From: Tolumonas auensis DSM 9187 | Lineage (GTDB): Bacteria > Pseudomonadota > Gammaproteobacteria > Enterobacterales > Aeromonadaceae | NCBI RefSeq assembly: GCF_000023065.1 | Contig: NC_012691.1 | Coordinates: 2,338,501-2,402,500, forward strand | DNA length: 64,000 bases | Reading direction: 5' to 3' | Made by a program: the position numbers and the translations under genes | In this document: positions 45,695-53,832 of the stretch, piece after piece | Layout of the letters: each line of letters opens with the position of its first letter | Numbering within the stretch: position 1 is the stretch's first letter | The notes under the pieces: generated by a model | What the model saw: only the letters and a program-made list of their open reading frames with translations | The model's database searches: none | What the model was told of the DNA's origin: nothing

Positions 45695-48364
45695 ATGCCA
45701 GTAACCAACGTTGCTGAATTGGATGAACTGCTTGTCCGCGTTAAAAAAGCTCAACGCGAATTCGCAACTTTCAGCCAAGAACAGGTAGACAAAATCTTCC
45801 GCGCTGCTGCTCTGGCAGCAAACAATGCCCGTATTCCTCTGGCTCAGATGGCAGCAGCTGAATCAGGCATGGGTATCGTTGAAGATAAAGTGACTAAAAA
45901 CCACTTCGCATCTGAGTACATTTACAACAAATACAAAGACGAAAAAACTTGTGGCATCCTGGAAGAAGACAAAACTTTCGGAACCATCACTATCGCTGAA
46001 CCAATCGGTATCATCTGCGGTATCGTTCCAACTACCAACCCGACTTCTACTGCAATCTTCAAATCTCTGATTGCACTGAAAACTCGTAACGGTATCGTTT
46101 TCTCCCCGCACCCACGTGCTAAAAATTCTACTGCTGCTGCTGCACGTATCGTTCTGGATGCTGCTGTTGCTGCCGGTGCACCTGCTGACATCGTTGGCTG
46201 GATCGATACCCCATCTGTAGAAATGTCTAACTACCTGATGAAACACCAGGACATTAACCTGATCCTGGCTACTGGTGGTCCTGCGATGGTTAAAGCGGCT
46301 TACTCTTCAGGTAAACCAGCTATCGGTGTAGGCGCAGGTAACACTCCAGTTGTTATCGATGAAACTGCAGACATCAAACGTGCTGTAGCTTCTATCCTGT
46401 TGTCTAAAACTTTCGACAACGGCGTAGTTTGTGCTTCTGAACAGGCTGTTATCGTAGTTGATTCAGTTTATGACGCAGTGAAAGAGCGTTTCGCTTCTCA
46501 CGGCGGCTATATCCTGAACAAAGATGAAGCTGACAAAGTTCGTAAAGTACTGCTGATCAACGGTGCCCTGAATGCGGCAATCGTAGGTCAACCAGCGACC
46601 AAAATCGCTGAACTGGCTGGCATCAAAGTTCCTTCTGACACCAAGATCCTGATCGGGGAAGGCGCTAAAATCTGCTACGAAGAAGAATTCGCTCACGAGA
46701 AACTGTCTCCATCACTGGGTATGTTCCGTGCTAAAGACTTCACTGAAGCTGTTGACTTCGCTTGCCAGATGGTTGATCTGGGCGGTATCGGTCATACTTC
46801 AGCTCTGTACACCGACCAGGACAAGAACGACGATCGCGTTCGTTACTTCGGTGACAAGATGAAGACTGCTCGTATCCTGATCAATACCCCTACTTCTCAT
46901 GGTGGTATCGGTGACCTGTACAACTTTAACCTGGCTCCTTCTCTGACTCTGGGTTGTGGTTCATGGGGTGGTAACTCCATCTCTGAAAACGTAGGTCCAA
47001 AACATCTGATCAACAAGAAGACAGTAGCTAAGCGAGCAGAAAATATGCTGTGGCACAAACTTCCTAAATCAATTTACTTCCGTCGCGGTTCTCTGCCAAT
47101 TGCACTGACTGACCTGGAAGGCAAAAAACGCGCAATGGTTGTTACCGACAGCTTCCTGTTCAACAACGGTTATGCTGACGAACTGGTTACCATCCTGAAA
47201 GACAAAGGCATGGAAGTAGAAGTATTCTACGAAGTGGCTGCAGACCCAACTCTGACCATCGTTAAGAAAGGTGCAGAGATGATGCGCTCTTTCAAACCAG
47301 ACGTAATCCTGGCGCTGGGCGGTGGTTCACCAATGGACGCTGCGAAGATCATGTGGGTTATGTACGAGCACCCAGAAACTCATTTCGAAGAACTGGCAAT
47401 GCGTTTCATGGACATCCGTAAACGTATCTACAAGTTCCCTAAAATGGGTATCAAAGCTGACCTGGTATGTATCACTACTACTTCCGGTACCGGTTCTGAA
47501 GTTACTCCATTCGCGGTAGTTACTGACGACCTGAACGGTGGCGTTAAATACCCACTGGCTGACTACGAGCTGACTCCAACCATGGCTATCGTTGATGCGA
47601 ACCTGGTTATGAACATGCCTAAGTCACTGTGTGCGTTCGGTGGTGTTGATGCGGTAACTCACGCTGTTGAAGCTTATGTTTCTGTACTGGCTAACGAATA
47701 CTCAGACGGTCAAGCTCTGCAAGCACTGAAACTGCTGAAAGAATACCTGCCAAGCAGCTACGCAAACGGTTCTAAAGACCCTGTTGCTCGTGAGAAAGTA
47801 CACAACGCAGCTACCATCGCTGGTATCGCGTTCGCGAACTCCTTCCTGGGCGTGTGCCACTCTATGGCTCACAAACTGGGTGCTGAGTTCCACATTCCTC
47901 ACGGTCTGGCTAACGCCCTGTTGATCGCTAACGTAATCCGTTACAACGCGAACGACAACCCAACTAAACAGACTGCGTTCTCTCAATACGACCGTCCACA
48001 AGCACGTCGTCGTTATTCAGAAATCGCTGATCACCTGGGTCTGACCGCTGCTGGCGACCGTACTGGTGTTAAAGTTGAAAAACTGCTGACTTGGTTGGAA
48101 GGCCTGAAAGCTGAGCTGGACATCCCTGCATCTATCCGTGATGCTGGCGTGAACGAAGCTGCGTTCCTGGCTAAAGTTGACCAACTGGCTGTTGAAGCGT
48201 TCGATGACCAATGTACTGGTGCTAACCCACGTTTCCCATTGATCTCTGAACTGAAACAACTGTTGCTGGACTCTTACTACGGCCGTGCTTATGCTCCAGA
48301 AGCAGTAACCGTTGGTGAAGAAGTCAAAGAAGCTAAAAAAGACGAAGGCAAAAAGAAAAAATAA
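45695..48364 (+). CDS. adhE: bifunctional aldehyde-alcohol dehydrogenase
   Basis: Anaerobic enzyme reducing acetyl-CoA to acetaldehyde and then ethanol; 889 aa (E. coli 891). The N-terminal CoA-dependent aldehyde dehydrogenase (1-440) has PIGIICGIVPTTNPTSTAIF near residue 100 and the catalytic Cys in NGVVCASEQ near 245. The C-terminal iron alcohol dehydrogenase (450-870) has GGGSPMDAAKIMW near 545 and iron ligands in GVDAVTHAVEAY near 655 and SMAHKLGAEFHIPHGLANAL near 725. A Lys-rich tail ends the protein. AGGAG precedes the ATG. Strongly biased codons, with few rare ones, suggest very high expression. Spirosome assembly is expected. Confidence 0.98.
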   Translation: MPVTNVAELDELLVRVKKAQREFATFSQEQVDKIFRAAALAANNARIPLAQMAAAESGMGIVEDKVTKNHFASEYIYNKYKDEKTCGILEEDKTFGTITIAEPIGIICGIVPTTNPTSTAIFKSLIALKTRNGIVFSPHPRAKNSTAAAARIVLDAAVAAGAPADIVGWIDTPSVEMSNYLMKHQDINLILATGGPAMVKAAYSSGKPAIGVGAGNTPVVIDETADIKRAVASILLSKTFDNGVVCASEQAVIVVDSVYDAVKERFASHGGYILNKDEADKVRKVLLINGALNAAIVGQPATKIAELAGIKVPSDTKILIGEGAKICYEEEFAHEKLSPSLGMFRAKDFTEAVDFACQMVDLGGIGHTSALYTDQDKNDDRVRYFGDKMKTARILINTPTSHGGIGDLYNFNLAPSLTLGCGSWGGNSISENVGPKHLINKKTVAKRAENMLWHKLPKSIYFRRGSLPIALTDLEGKKRAMVVTDSFLFNNGYADELVTILKDKGMEVEVFYEVAADPTLTIVKKGAEMMRSFKPDVILALGGGSPMDAAKIMWVMYEHPETHFEELAMRFMDIRKRIYKFPKMGIKADLVCITTTSGTGSEVTPFAVVTDDLNGGVKYPLADYELTPTMAIVDANLVMNMPKSLCAFGGVDAVTHAVEAYVSVLANEYSDGQALQALKLLKEYLPSSYANGSKDPVAREKVHNAATIAGIAFANSFLGVCHSMAHKLGAEFHIPHGLANALLIANVIRYNANDNPTKQTAFSQYDRPQARRRYSEIADHLGLTAAGDRTGVKVEKLLTWLEGLKAELDIPASIRDAGVNEAAFLAKVDQLAVEAFDDQCTGANPRFPLISELKQLLLDSYYGRAYAPEAVTVGEEVKEAKKDEGKKKK

Positions 48365-48375
48365 TTTCTGATGCT

Positions 48376-48408
48376 GTTATCCCTGTCGGCTGAGCTGATA
48401 GGGATAAC
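48376..48408. repeat. Inverted repeat after adhE sharing sequence with the talB-tkt repeat
   Basis: GTTATCCCT (48376-48384) and AGGGATAAC (48400-48408) are perfect 9-bp arms. GTTATCCCTGTC is identical to part of the repeat at 31068-31079. Confidence 0.6.
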
Positions 48409-48426
48409 TAAAGTCAAAGCTTTATA

Positions 48427-48457
48427 AAAAAGCCTTCATATATTGAAGGCTTTTTTT
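48427..48457 (+). terminator. Terminator of adhE
   Basis: Strong intrinsic terminator: GCCTTCA and TGAAGGC (extended by A/T pairs) with a 5-base loop and a run of seven T. Its A-rich left side would also serve the convergent nfsA gene. Confidence 0.95.
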
Positions 48458-48486
48458 ATTTCTGCACTGTTGCCTGTGTTACCAGA

Positions 48487-49209
48487 CTATTTTTTGCAAT
48501 ACCCCTGCTGCTGCAGATAGCCCAGCATGAATGGTCGCGCTTCCTTACTTAGAATGCTACGGATCTGGCTCGTCCAGCTCTGATCCTTGTTGTTACTGCC
48601 GCGAGACGCATAATAAGTGCGCATCTCATCATCATATTGTTCCAGTAATGCCCTATCCACAGGCTGATACTGATTTTCATATACAACCAGTCCACGCGGT
48701 AATCTCGGTTTTACTTGCGGGTCTTGTGCCGGATAGCCCAGACATAAGCCAAACAACGGAATAACTAGCTCGGGTAAACCGAGTAACTGACCAATTTCTG
48801 CAGGATGATTCCGTACTGCGCCAATATATACGCCACCCAGGCCAAGCGATTCTGCTGCCAACAGCGCATTTTGTCCCATCATGGCTGCATCAGTCGCCCC
48901 TATTAATAACTGTTCAACAAAGCCTGTTTTTGCTTCCGGAACAATCTGGACATGACGGTTAAAATCAGCACAGAAGAGTAAGAATTCGGCCGCACTGGCA
49001 ATATAAGACTGTTCAGCAGCCAGACGCATAATCTGTTCACGCAAAGCTTTATCAGTAATACGGATAACAGATACTGCCTGCAGAAAACTGGAACTCGGTG
49101 CCTGCTGTGCCGCGGCCAGGATGGCATCTAACTGTTCAGAGGATATAGGCTGCTCAGTATAAGCTCTGATAGAACGATGACCTTTGATTTGATCTATAAT
49201 TGATTTCAC
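48487..49209 (-). CDS. nfsA: NADPH nitroreductase NfsA
   Basis: Oxygen-insensitive flavin nitroreductase. Starting at GTG 49209 gives 240 aa, the E. coli NfsA length, and the alignment KGHRSIRAYTEQPIS. An upstream in-frame ATG at 49224 (MKEICV) contains the ribosome binding site AAGGAG itself and is rejected. FMN-site elements: HRSIR near residue 12, SSSFLQAVSVIRITDKALRE near 40, MMGQNALLAAESLGLGGVYI near 110, PLFGLCLGYP near 160. It converges on adhE. Confidence 0.93.
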   Translation of the reverse strand: MKSIIDQIKGHRSIRAYTEQPISSEQLDAILAAAQQAPSSSFLQAVSVIRITDKALREQIMRLAAEQSYIASAAEFLLFCADFNRHVQIVPEAKTGFVEQLLIGATDAAMMGQNALLAAESLGLGGVYIGAVRNHPAEIGQLLGLPELVIPLFGLCLGYPAQDPQVKPRLPRGLVVYENQYQPVDRALLEQYDDEMRTYYASRGSNNKDQSWTSQIRSILSKEARPFMLGYLQQQGYCKK

Positions 49210-49399
49210 ACATATCTCCTTCAATCATTAGCTGTGCAATAATAGGCAATATCTCCTTTGCCTTATATTACCGGAGATATACATATCAGTTAAACCGAAC
49301 AATCACTTCGTTTTTTCCTGCTAACCGCGATAAGATCAGACTGTTAGACTCTGCAGCGGTTTAATTATTTTTATTGGTCACTTTTTACTGGATAACACT

Positions 49400-50155
49400 A
49401 TGTTTGAATGGATGGTCGATCCTTCAGCGTGGGTAGCTCTGGCTACCTTAACACTGCTGGAAATCGTATTAGGTATAGACAACATCATTTTTATTTCCAT
49501 TCTGGTCTCCAAACTGCCACCAGAACAACGCCAGCGCGGCCGTGTCTTTGGTCTGGCAGGTGCAATGGGAACCCGTATTCTGTTATTGCTTTCTCTGGCC
49601 TGGGTGATGCGTCTGACGAACCCTATGTTTACTGTGATGGACGAAGCGATTTCCGGACGCGATTTGATCCTGATTATCGGTGGTCTGTTCCTGATCTGGA
49701 AAAGTACCCACGAAATACATTCCAGTATGGAAGGCAGTTCTGAAGAACATCATGAGAACAAAAAACAGGTTAGCTTTCTGTCCACGCTAGTTCAGATCGC
49801 CATTCTGGATATCGTATTCAGTCTGGATTCTGTAATTACCGCAGTTGGTATGGCCGATCATGTGCCTGTGATGGTGCTGGCTATCGTGATTGCCGTAGGC
49901 ATCATGATGTTTGCAGCCAAGCCCATCGGCGACTTTGTCGATACCAATCCTACGCTGAAAATACTGGCGTTGGCATTCTTGATCATGGTTGGTATGGCTC
50001 TGATTGCGGAAGGTTTCGATCTGCATATATCGAAAGGCTACATCTACACCGCCATGGCGTTCTCACTGATTGTTGAAATGCTCAATATCAGAATGCGCAA
50101 AGGTATGGAAAAGCCACTTCATCTGCATAAAACGTTTGAAGAAGAGAATCAATAA
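49400..50155 (+). CDS. TerC family inner-membrane protein (YgdQ-like)
   Basis: A 251-aa membrane protein with about seven predicted segments. The TerC signatures are present: LEIVLGIDNIIFISIL near residue 20 with two acidic residues, and DIVFSLDSVITAVGMADH near 138. It agrees best with E. coli YgdQ. TerC relatives are implicated in metal export; the function of YgdQ is unknown. A His/Glu-rich cytoplasmic loop lies near residue 115 (SSEEHHENKK). A bidirectional terminator follows. Confidence 0.9.
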   Translation: MFEWMVDPSAWVALATLTLLEIVLGIDNIIFISILVSKLPPEQRQRGRVFGLAGAMGTRILLLLSLAWVMRLTNPMFTVMDEAISGRDLILIIGGLFLIWKSTHEIHSSMEGSSEEHHENKKQVSFLSTLVQIAILDIVFSLDSVITAVGMADHVPVMVLAIVIAVGIMMFAAKPIGDFVDTNPTLKILALAFLIMVGMALIAEGFDLHISKGYIYTAMAFSLIVEMLNIRMRKGMEKPLHLHKTFEEENQ

Positions 50156-50184
50156 TATTTTCGGATGTTATACAGATGAAAACA

Positions 50185-50210
50185 AAAAGACCGCCAATTG
50201 GCGGTCTTTT
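50185..50210. terminator. Bidirectional terminator between the TerC-family gene and aroC
   Basis: AAAAGACCGCC and GGCGGTCTTTT, 11-bp arms with a 4-base loop, between the convergent genes; T-runs lie on both sides. Confidence 0.92.
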
Positions 50211-50239
50211 CAGCTCGGTTAACGAATAAAGTCTTTCGT

Positions 50240-51328
50240 TTATTTAAGCTTTGGCGTTTCCGTTACCACATCAAAATTTTGCGCACGATGGCGAAGCAGA
50301 TGATCCATCAGCACCAGCGCCAGCATGGCTTCAGCAATAGGAACAGCACGGATACCGACGCAAGGATCATGACGACCACGCGTTACCATCTCAGCCGGAT
50401 TACCCTGCTTATCAATAGTTTCACCCGGTACCATGATGCTGGAGGTCGGTTTCAGCGCCAACCCGACCACAATTTCCTGCCCGCTGGAGATTCCGCCCAA
50501 AATGCCACCAGCATGATTACTCAGGAAACCATCCGGACGCATAGGGTCCCGGTGTTCAGAGCCATGCTGCTCAACAACAGCAAAACCATCGCCCACTTCG
50601 ACACCTTTAACCGCATTGATACCCATCATTGCATGTGCAATTTCAGCATCTAAACGATCAAAAACCGGTTCACCCAAACCAACAGGAACGCCGGTCGCGA
50701 TTACTTTTAATTTAGCGCCGATAGAATCGCCCTGTTTCTTCAGATCCCGCATATAGGCATCAAGCTCATCCAGTTTGTCCGGATCAGCAAAAAAGAACGG
50801 GTTATTTTCAATAATCGATTTATCGAATCGTTCAGCCTTGATTGGTCCGAGTTGTTCCAGATAGCCAAAAATCTCGATGCCGCAATGTTCTTTCAGATAC
50901 TTTTTCGCAATGGCACCGGCAGCAACACGCATTGCTGTTTCACGTGCAGAGGAACGGCCACCACCACGATAGTCGCGGATACCATATTTCTGATGATAGG
51001 TATAATCAGCATGTCCCGGACGGAACAGATCTTTGATATCTGAATAATCCTTAGAACGCTGATCCGTATTCTCAATCAGCAAACCAATGGAAGTCCCGGT
51101 CGTTTTCCCTTCGAACACCCCAGATAAGATTTTCACCTCATCATCTTCACGGCGTTGTGTAGTGAAACGGGATGTCCCCGGTTTACGACGATCCAGGTCA
51201 CCCTGTAAATCAGCTTCCGTTAATTCCATACCAGGAGGACAGCCGTCCACAATCGCCCCTAAAGCCAGCCCGTGGCTTTCACCGAAGGTTGTGACCCGAA
51301 ATAATTGTCCGAAAGTATTGCCTGCCAT
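50240..51328 (-). CDS. aroC: chorismate synthase
   Basis: Last step of the shikimate pathway, removing phosphate from EPSP to give chorismate, with reduced FMN. This 362-aa protein (E. coli 361) shows [19 protein letters not shown] near residue 15, [20 protein letters not shown] near 105-125 and GRSSARET near 128, then [16 protein letters not shown] near 230. The start is [20 protein letters not shown]. It begins 7 bp after the prmB stop, so prmB-aroC form an operon as in E. coli. Confidence 0.98.
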   Translation of the reverse strand: MAGNTFGQLFRVTTFGESHGLALGAIVDGCPPGMELTEADLQGDLDRRKPGTSRFTTQRREDDEVKILSGVFEGKTTGTSIGLLIENTDQRSKDYSDIKDLFRPGHADYTYHQKYGIRDYRGGGRSSARETAMRVAAGAIAKKYLKEHCGIEIFGYLEQLGPIKAERFDKSIIENNPFFFADPDKLDELDAYMRDLKKQGDSIGAKLKVIATGVPVGLGEPVFDRLDAEIAHAMMGINAVKGVEVGDGFAVVEQHGSEHRDPMRPDGFLSNHAGGILGGISSGQEIVVGLALKPTSSIMVPGETIDKQGNPAEMVTRGRHDPCVGIRAVPIAEAMLALVLMDHLLRHRAQNFDVVTETPKLK

Positions 51329-51335
51329 AATGTCC

Positions 51336-52268
51336 CTAACTCAATGCTTGTGTGAATAACGGTTGATACTGATCCAGTTGTGCTTTTGTCAGTACAAAGA
51401 CGCCATCGCCACCCTGTTCAAATTTAATCCATTCAAATTCGACTTCCGGAAACAGTGCAGCCAAATGCACCATACTGTTTCCTACTTCTACAACCAGCAC
51501 ACCATTCTCTTTCAGCAGCTCGCCTGCCTCTGCCAGAATTCTGCGTACCAGATCCAAGCCATCATCACCGGCGGCTAATGCCATTTCTGGTTCATGATGA
51601 AACTCTTCCGGCAGATCAGACATATCTTCCACATCTACATACGGTGGATTCGATACAATCAGATCATATTTGTCACCGGCAGGCAGCGCATCAAACAGAT
51701 CGGAACAGATAGGAATAACCTGCCCCAGCATGCCATGCATCTCAATATTCATTTCACAAACAGCCAGTGCATCCTCTGACAGATCCAGCGCATCCACTTC
51801 AGCAGCCGGGAAAGTATGCGCCATAGCAATCGCAATACAGCCTGAGCCGGTGCACAGATCCATGATCCGGGTCGGCTCATGCTGTAACCACGGTGTAAAA
51901 CGCTTGTGAATAAGCTCGGCAATTGGTGAGCGCGGAATCAGAACCCGCTCATCAACGTAGAATTCCATACCGGCAAACCAGGCCTTATTCGTCAGATAGG
52001 GTGCCGGAACCCGCTGTTCAATGCGTTGCTGGATAAGACCAGCTAAATGTGATCGCTCTGTACGGGTTAAACGCGACTGACGCAGATCGCTGTCAATCAC
52101 CGGAGGTAAATCTAATGCGGGTAATAACAATTGAATTGCTTCATCCCAACTATTATCAGTACCATGGCCATAAAATAAACCCGCAGCATTAAACTGACTG
52201 ACAGCCCAACGCAGCATATCATTGAGGGTTCTGAATTCGTCGATGACCTCATCAACATTGATATTATC
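51336..52268 (-). CDS. prmB: 50S ribosomal protein L3 glutamine methyltransferase (TTG start)
   Basis: SAM-dependent N5-glutamine methylation of ribosomal protein L3. The catalytic motif VSNPPYVD is present near residue 198, with the SAM site [16 protein letters not shown] near 135 and [12 protein letters not shown] near 160. I chose a TTG at 52268: GGAGG lies 5 bases upstream, and the protein then reads (M)[12 protein letters not shown], aligned with E. coli PrmB (MDKIFVDEAV) and with the same length, 310 aa. The in-frame ATG at 52313 would add 15 unrelated residues and would place that Shine-Dalgarno inside the gene. Confidence 0.94.
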   Translation of the reverse strand, partial: DNINVDEVIDEFRTLNDMLRWAVSQFNAAGLFYGHGTDNSWDEAIQLLLPALDLPPVIDSDLRQSRLTRTERSHLAGLIQQRIEQRVPAPYLTNKAWFAGMEFYVDERVLIPRSPIAELIHKRFTPWLQHEPTRIMDLCTGSGCIAIAMAHTFPAAEVDALDLSEDALAVCEMNIEMHGMLGQVIPICSDLFDALPAGDKYDLIVSNPPYVDVEDMSDLPEEFHHEPEMALAAGDDGLDLVRRILAEAGELLKENGVLVVEVGNSMVHLAALFPEVEFEWIKFEQGGDGVFVLTKAQLDQYQPLFTQALS

Positions 52269-52348
52269 CAAATGCGCCTCCGGTTGATCCGGTTGTCGCG
52301 TTAAACTGCACACTGCTGTTTAGTATATCAGGCACGACTAACCGAATT

Positions 52349-52873
52349 ATGAGCAAAAAAAATACACTGGATGACCAGGATGTCAGCCTCTTTCGAGAGG
52401 CTATCGCAGGTGCCCGGCCAATAAAGCAGGATACCATACGTTTGCATTCTCCGGCGATCAAGCAGAAAGCACAAATCCGCGAAATTCGTGAAACGCAGCA
52501 GGCACTGCACTACTTTTCGGATGAATATGAACCACTGCTGAACCAGGATGGGCCGGTAAAATACTGTCGCGCCGACGTTTCAACCTATGAGGTGAAAAAA
52601 CTACGTCGCGGTGATTATATTCCCGACATGATGCTGGATTTACATGGACTGACACAACAGCAGGCCAAATCAGAACTGGCGGCATTAATTGAAGCTTGCC
52701 GGCGCCAGCACATTCGTTGTGCCTGTGTTATGCATGGTCATGGTAAGAATATACTGAAACAGAGGATCCCGTTATGGCTGGCACAACATCCTGACGTGAT
52801 GGCATTTCACCAGGCACCGAAGCTCTGGGGCGGTGATGCAGCTATACTCGTGCTCATAGAGCAAAACATCTGA
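52349..52873 (+). CDS. smrB: ribosome rescue factor / Smr endonuclease SmrB
   Basis: Endonuclease that cuts mRNA at collided ribosomes in E. coli. The 174-aa protein has an N-terminal extension of about 90 residues and a Smr domain at 95-170: [20 protein letters not shown], then [20 protein letters not shown] with the HGxG motif, and [19 protein letters not shown]. It is divergent from prmB as in E. coli. Confidence 0.94.
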   Translation: MSKKNTLDDQDVSLFREAIAGARPIKQDTIRLHSPAIKQKAQIREIRETQQALHYFSDEYEPLLNQDGPVKYCRADVSTYEVKKLRRGDYIPDMMLDLHGLTQQQAKSELAALIEACRRQHIRCACVMHGHGKNILKQRIPLWLAQHPDVMAFHQAPKLWGGDAAILVLIEQNI

Positions 52874-52897
52874 ACAACATACTGTCTTTGCAGAAAT

Positions 52898-52920
52898 CAG
52901 CCGGTCAGGCTGCTTTTTTT
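52898..52920 (+). terminator. Terminator of smrB
   Basis: CAGCC and GGCTG with a 5-base loop, then C and a run of seven T. It overlaps the last codons of the convergent small gene. Confidence 0.75.
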
Positions 52921-53111
52921 GTGATCTCTGCAATTTTATGATTTAGTTCCTGTACTGTTGCCCGATGCACCTGATCCGCTTCGGGCGGCATCACAACTTT
53001 GCCATTTTCGAATTCATACCCACCACGGCCATGAATATATAATCGGCCACGAAAAAAAGTTCTGACATATTTGGCAATTAATGCCGGAAAGTATTTTTTA
53101 AAAATGCGCAC
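52905..53111 (-). CDS. Small conserved-looking basic protein of unknown function
   Basis: A 68-aa protein I do not recognise with certainty. The first 30 residues are basic and amphipathic (RIFKKYFPALIAKYVRTFFR), followed by LYIHGRGGYEFENGKVVMPP and a helical C terminus, HRATVQELNHKIAEITKKAA. The N-terminal half suggests membrane-surface or RNA contact; that is a guess. A frame of this composition, between smrB and sixA, is probably real. Confidence 0.6.
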   Translation of the reverse strand: MRIFKKYFPALIAKYVRTFFRGRLYIHGRGGYEFENGKVVMPPEADQVHRATVQELNHKIAEITKKAA

Positions 53112-53234
53112 AGTCCATCTCCGTATCGCAATTCACCCTCTGTACTAAGTATAGTCGGGGCTGCAATACCCCATTTCAATCAGCAGGTTGATGCGAATTT
53201 CTAAAATTAGAGACTATGCACAATTCAAAAATTA

Positions 53235-53693
53235 TTAACGGAACGTATGCGGGCCTTCTAACCAGTCTAACCGGCCGTTTCCATCCTGAAGCGTCACACC
53301 AGCCATGCCCGATGTTACAAACATCGGCGGCACTGCATTAGCACACAAATCGTTAACAATATAACCAACCAAAGGTAAATGACTGATAATTAAAATATAA
53401 TCATCATCAAGAGCCCGTAAGTAATCAGTTACCGCTTCAACCCGGCCATAGGGTACAAGGTCCTGAATTTCTTCAACCTGAGCGGGTACAGGTAAACATG
53501 GGCGAATAGCTTCCCATGTCTGCTGTGCCCGTAAGAACGGGCTTACCAACACACGATCAAGGCGAGGTAACTCCGCGGACACCCATTCAGCCATTTTTAC
53601 CGACTGTTTACGGCCTTTATCCGTTAACGGACGCAGATCATCACGCCCGGCTTCGTGAGCAGCTTCACCATGACGCATTACAATAATTTTCAT
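53235..53693 (-). CDS. sixA: phosphohistidine phosphatase SixA
   Basis: Histidine phosphatase of 152 aa that removes phosphate from His in phosphorelay or PTS proteins (E. coli SixA acts on NPr of the nitrogen PTS). The RHG motif is at residues 7-9 (IVMRHGEAAHEA), followed by PLTDKGRKQSVKMAEWV and the second His in ILIISHLPLVG near 105. It starts 140 bp from the divergent peptidase gene. The smrB-sixA neighbourhood matches E. coli. Confidence 0.93.
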   Translation of the reverse strand: MKIIVMRHGEAAHEAGRDDLRPLTDKGRKQSVKMAEWVSAELPRLDRVLVSPFLRAQQTWEAIRPCLPVPAQVEEIQDLVPYGRVEAVTDYLRALDDDYILIISHLPLVGYIVNDLCANAVPPMFVTSGMAGVTLQDGNGRLDWLEGPHTFR

Positions 53694-53832
53694 TAAGTCA
53701 GCCTTTAATGTCCTTATTGACTAAATACTACTGCCTTCAGATCAGGGAAACAATCAACAAGTTATGAAACGGTTTGCACCTTCTTAAAATAACGGCCGAT
53801 AATATAAGAATAATTATCAGACGGCAGATCTT

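Noticed and set aside
45484-45717. 77-codon reading frame upstream of adhE
   Set aside because: It crosses the FNR promoter and the adhE start, has no ribosome binding site and no recognisable protein pattern.
48300-48364. Lys/Glu-rich C-terminal tail of AdhE as an unusual feature
   Set aside because: E. coli AdhE, as I recall, also ends in a Lys/Ala-rich tail, so this is ordinary for the family.
48399-48410. Homing-endonuclease-like AGGGATAAC sequence
   Set aside because: It is simply one arm of the inverted repeat after adhE and lacks the rest of any known recognition site.
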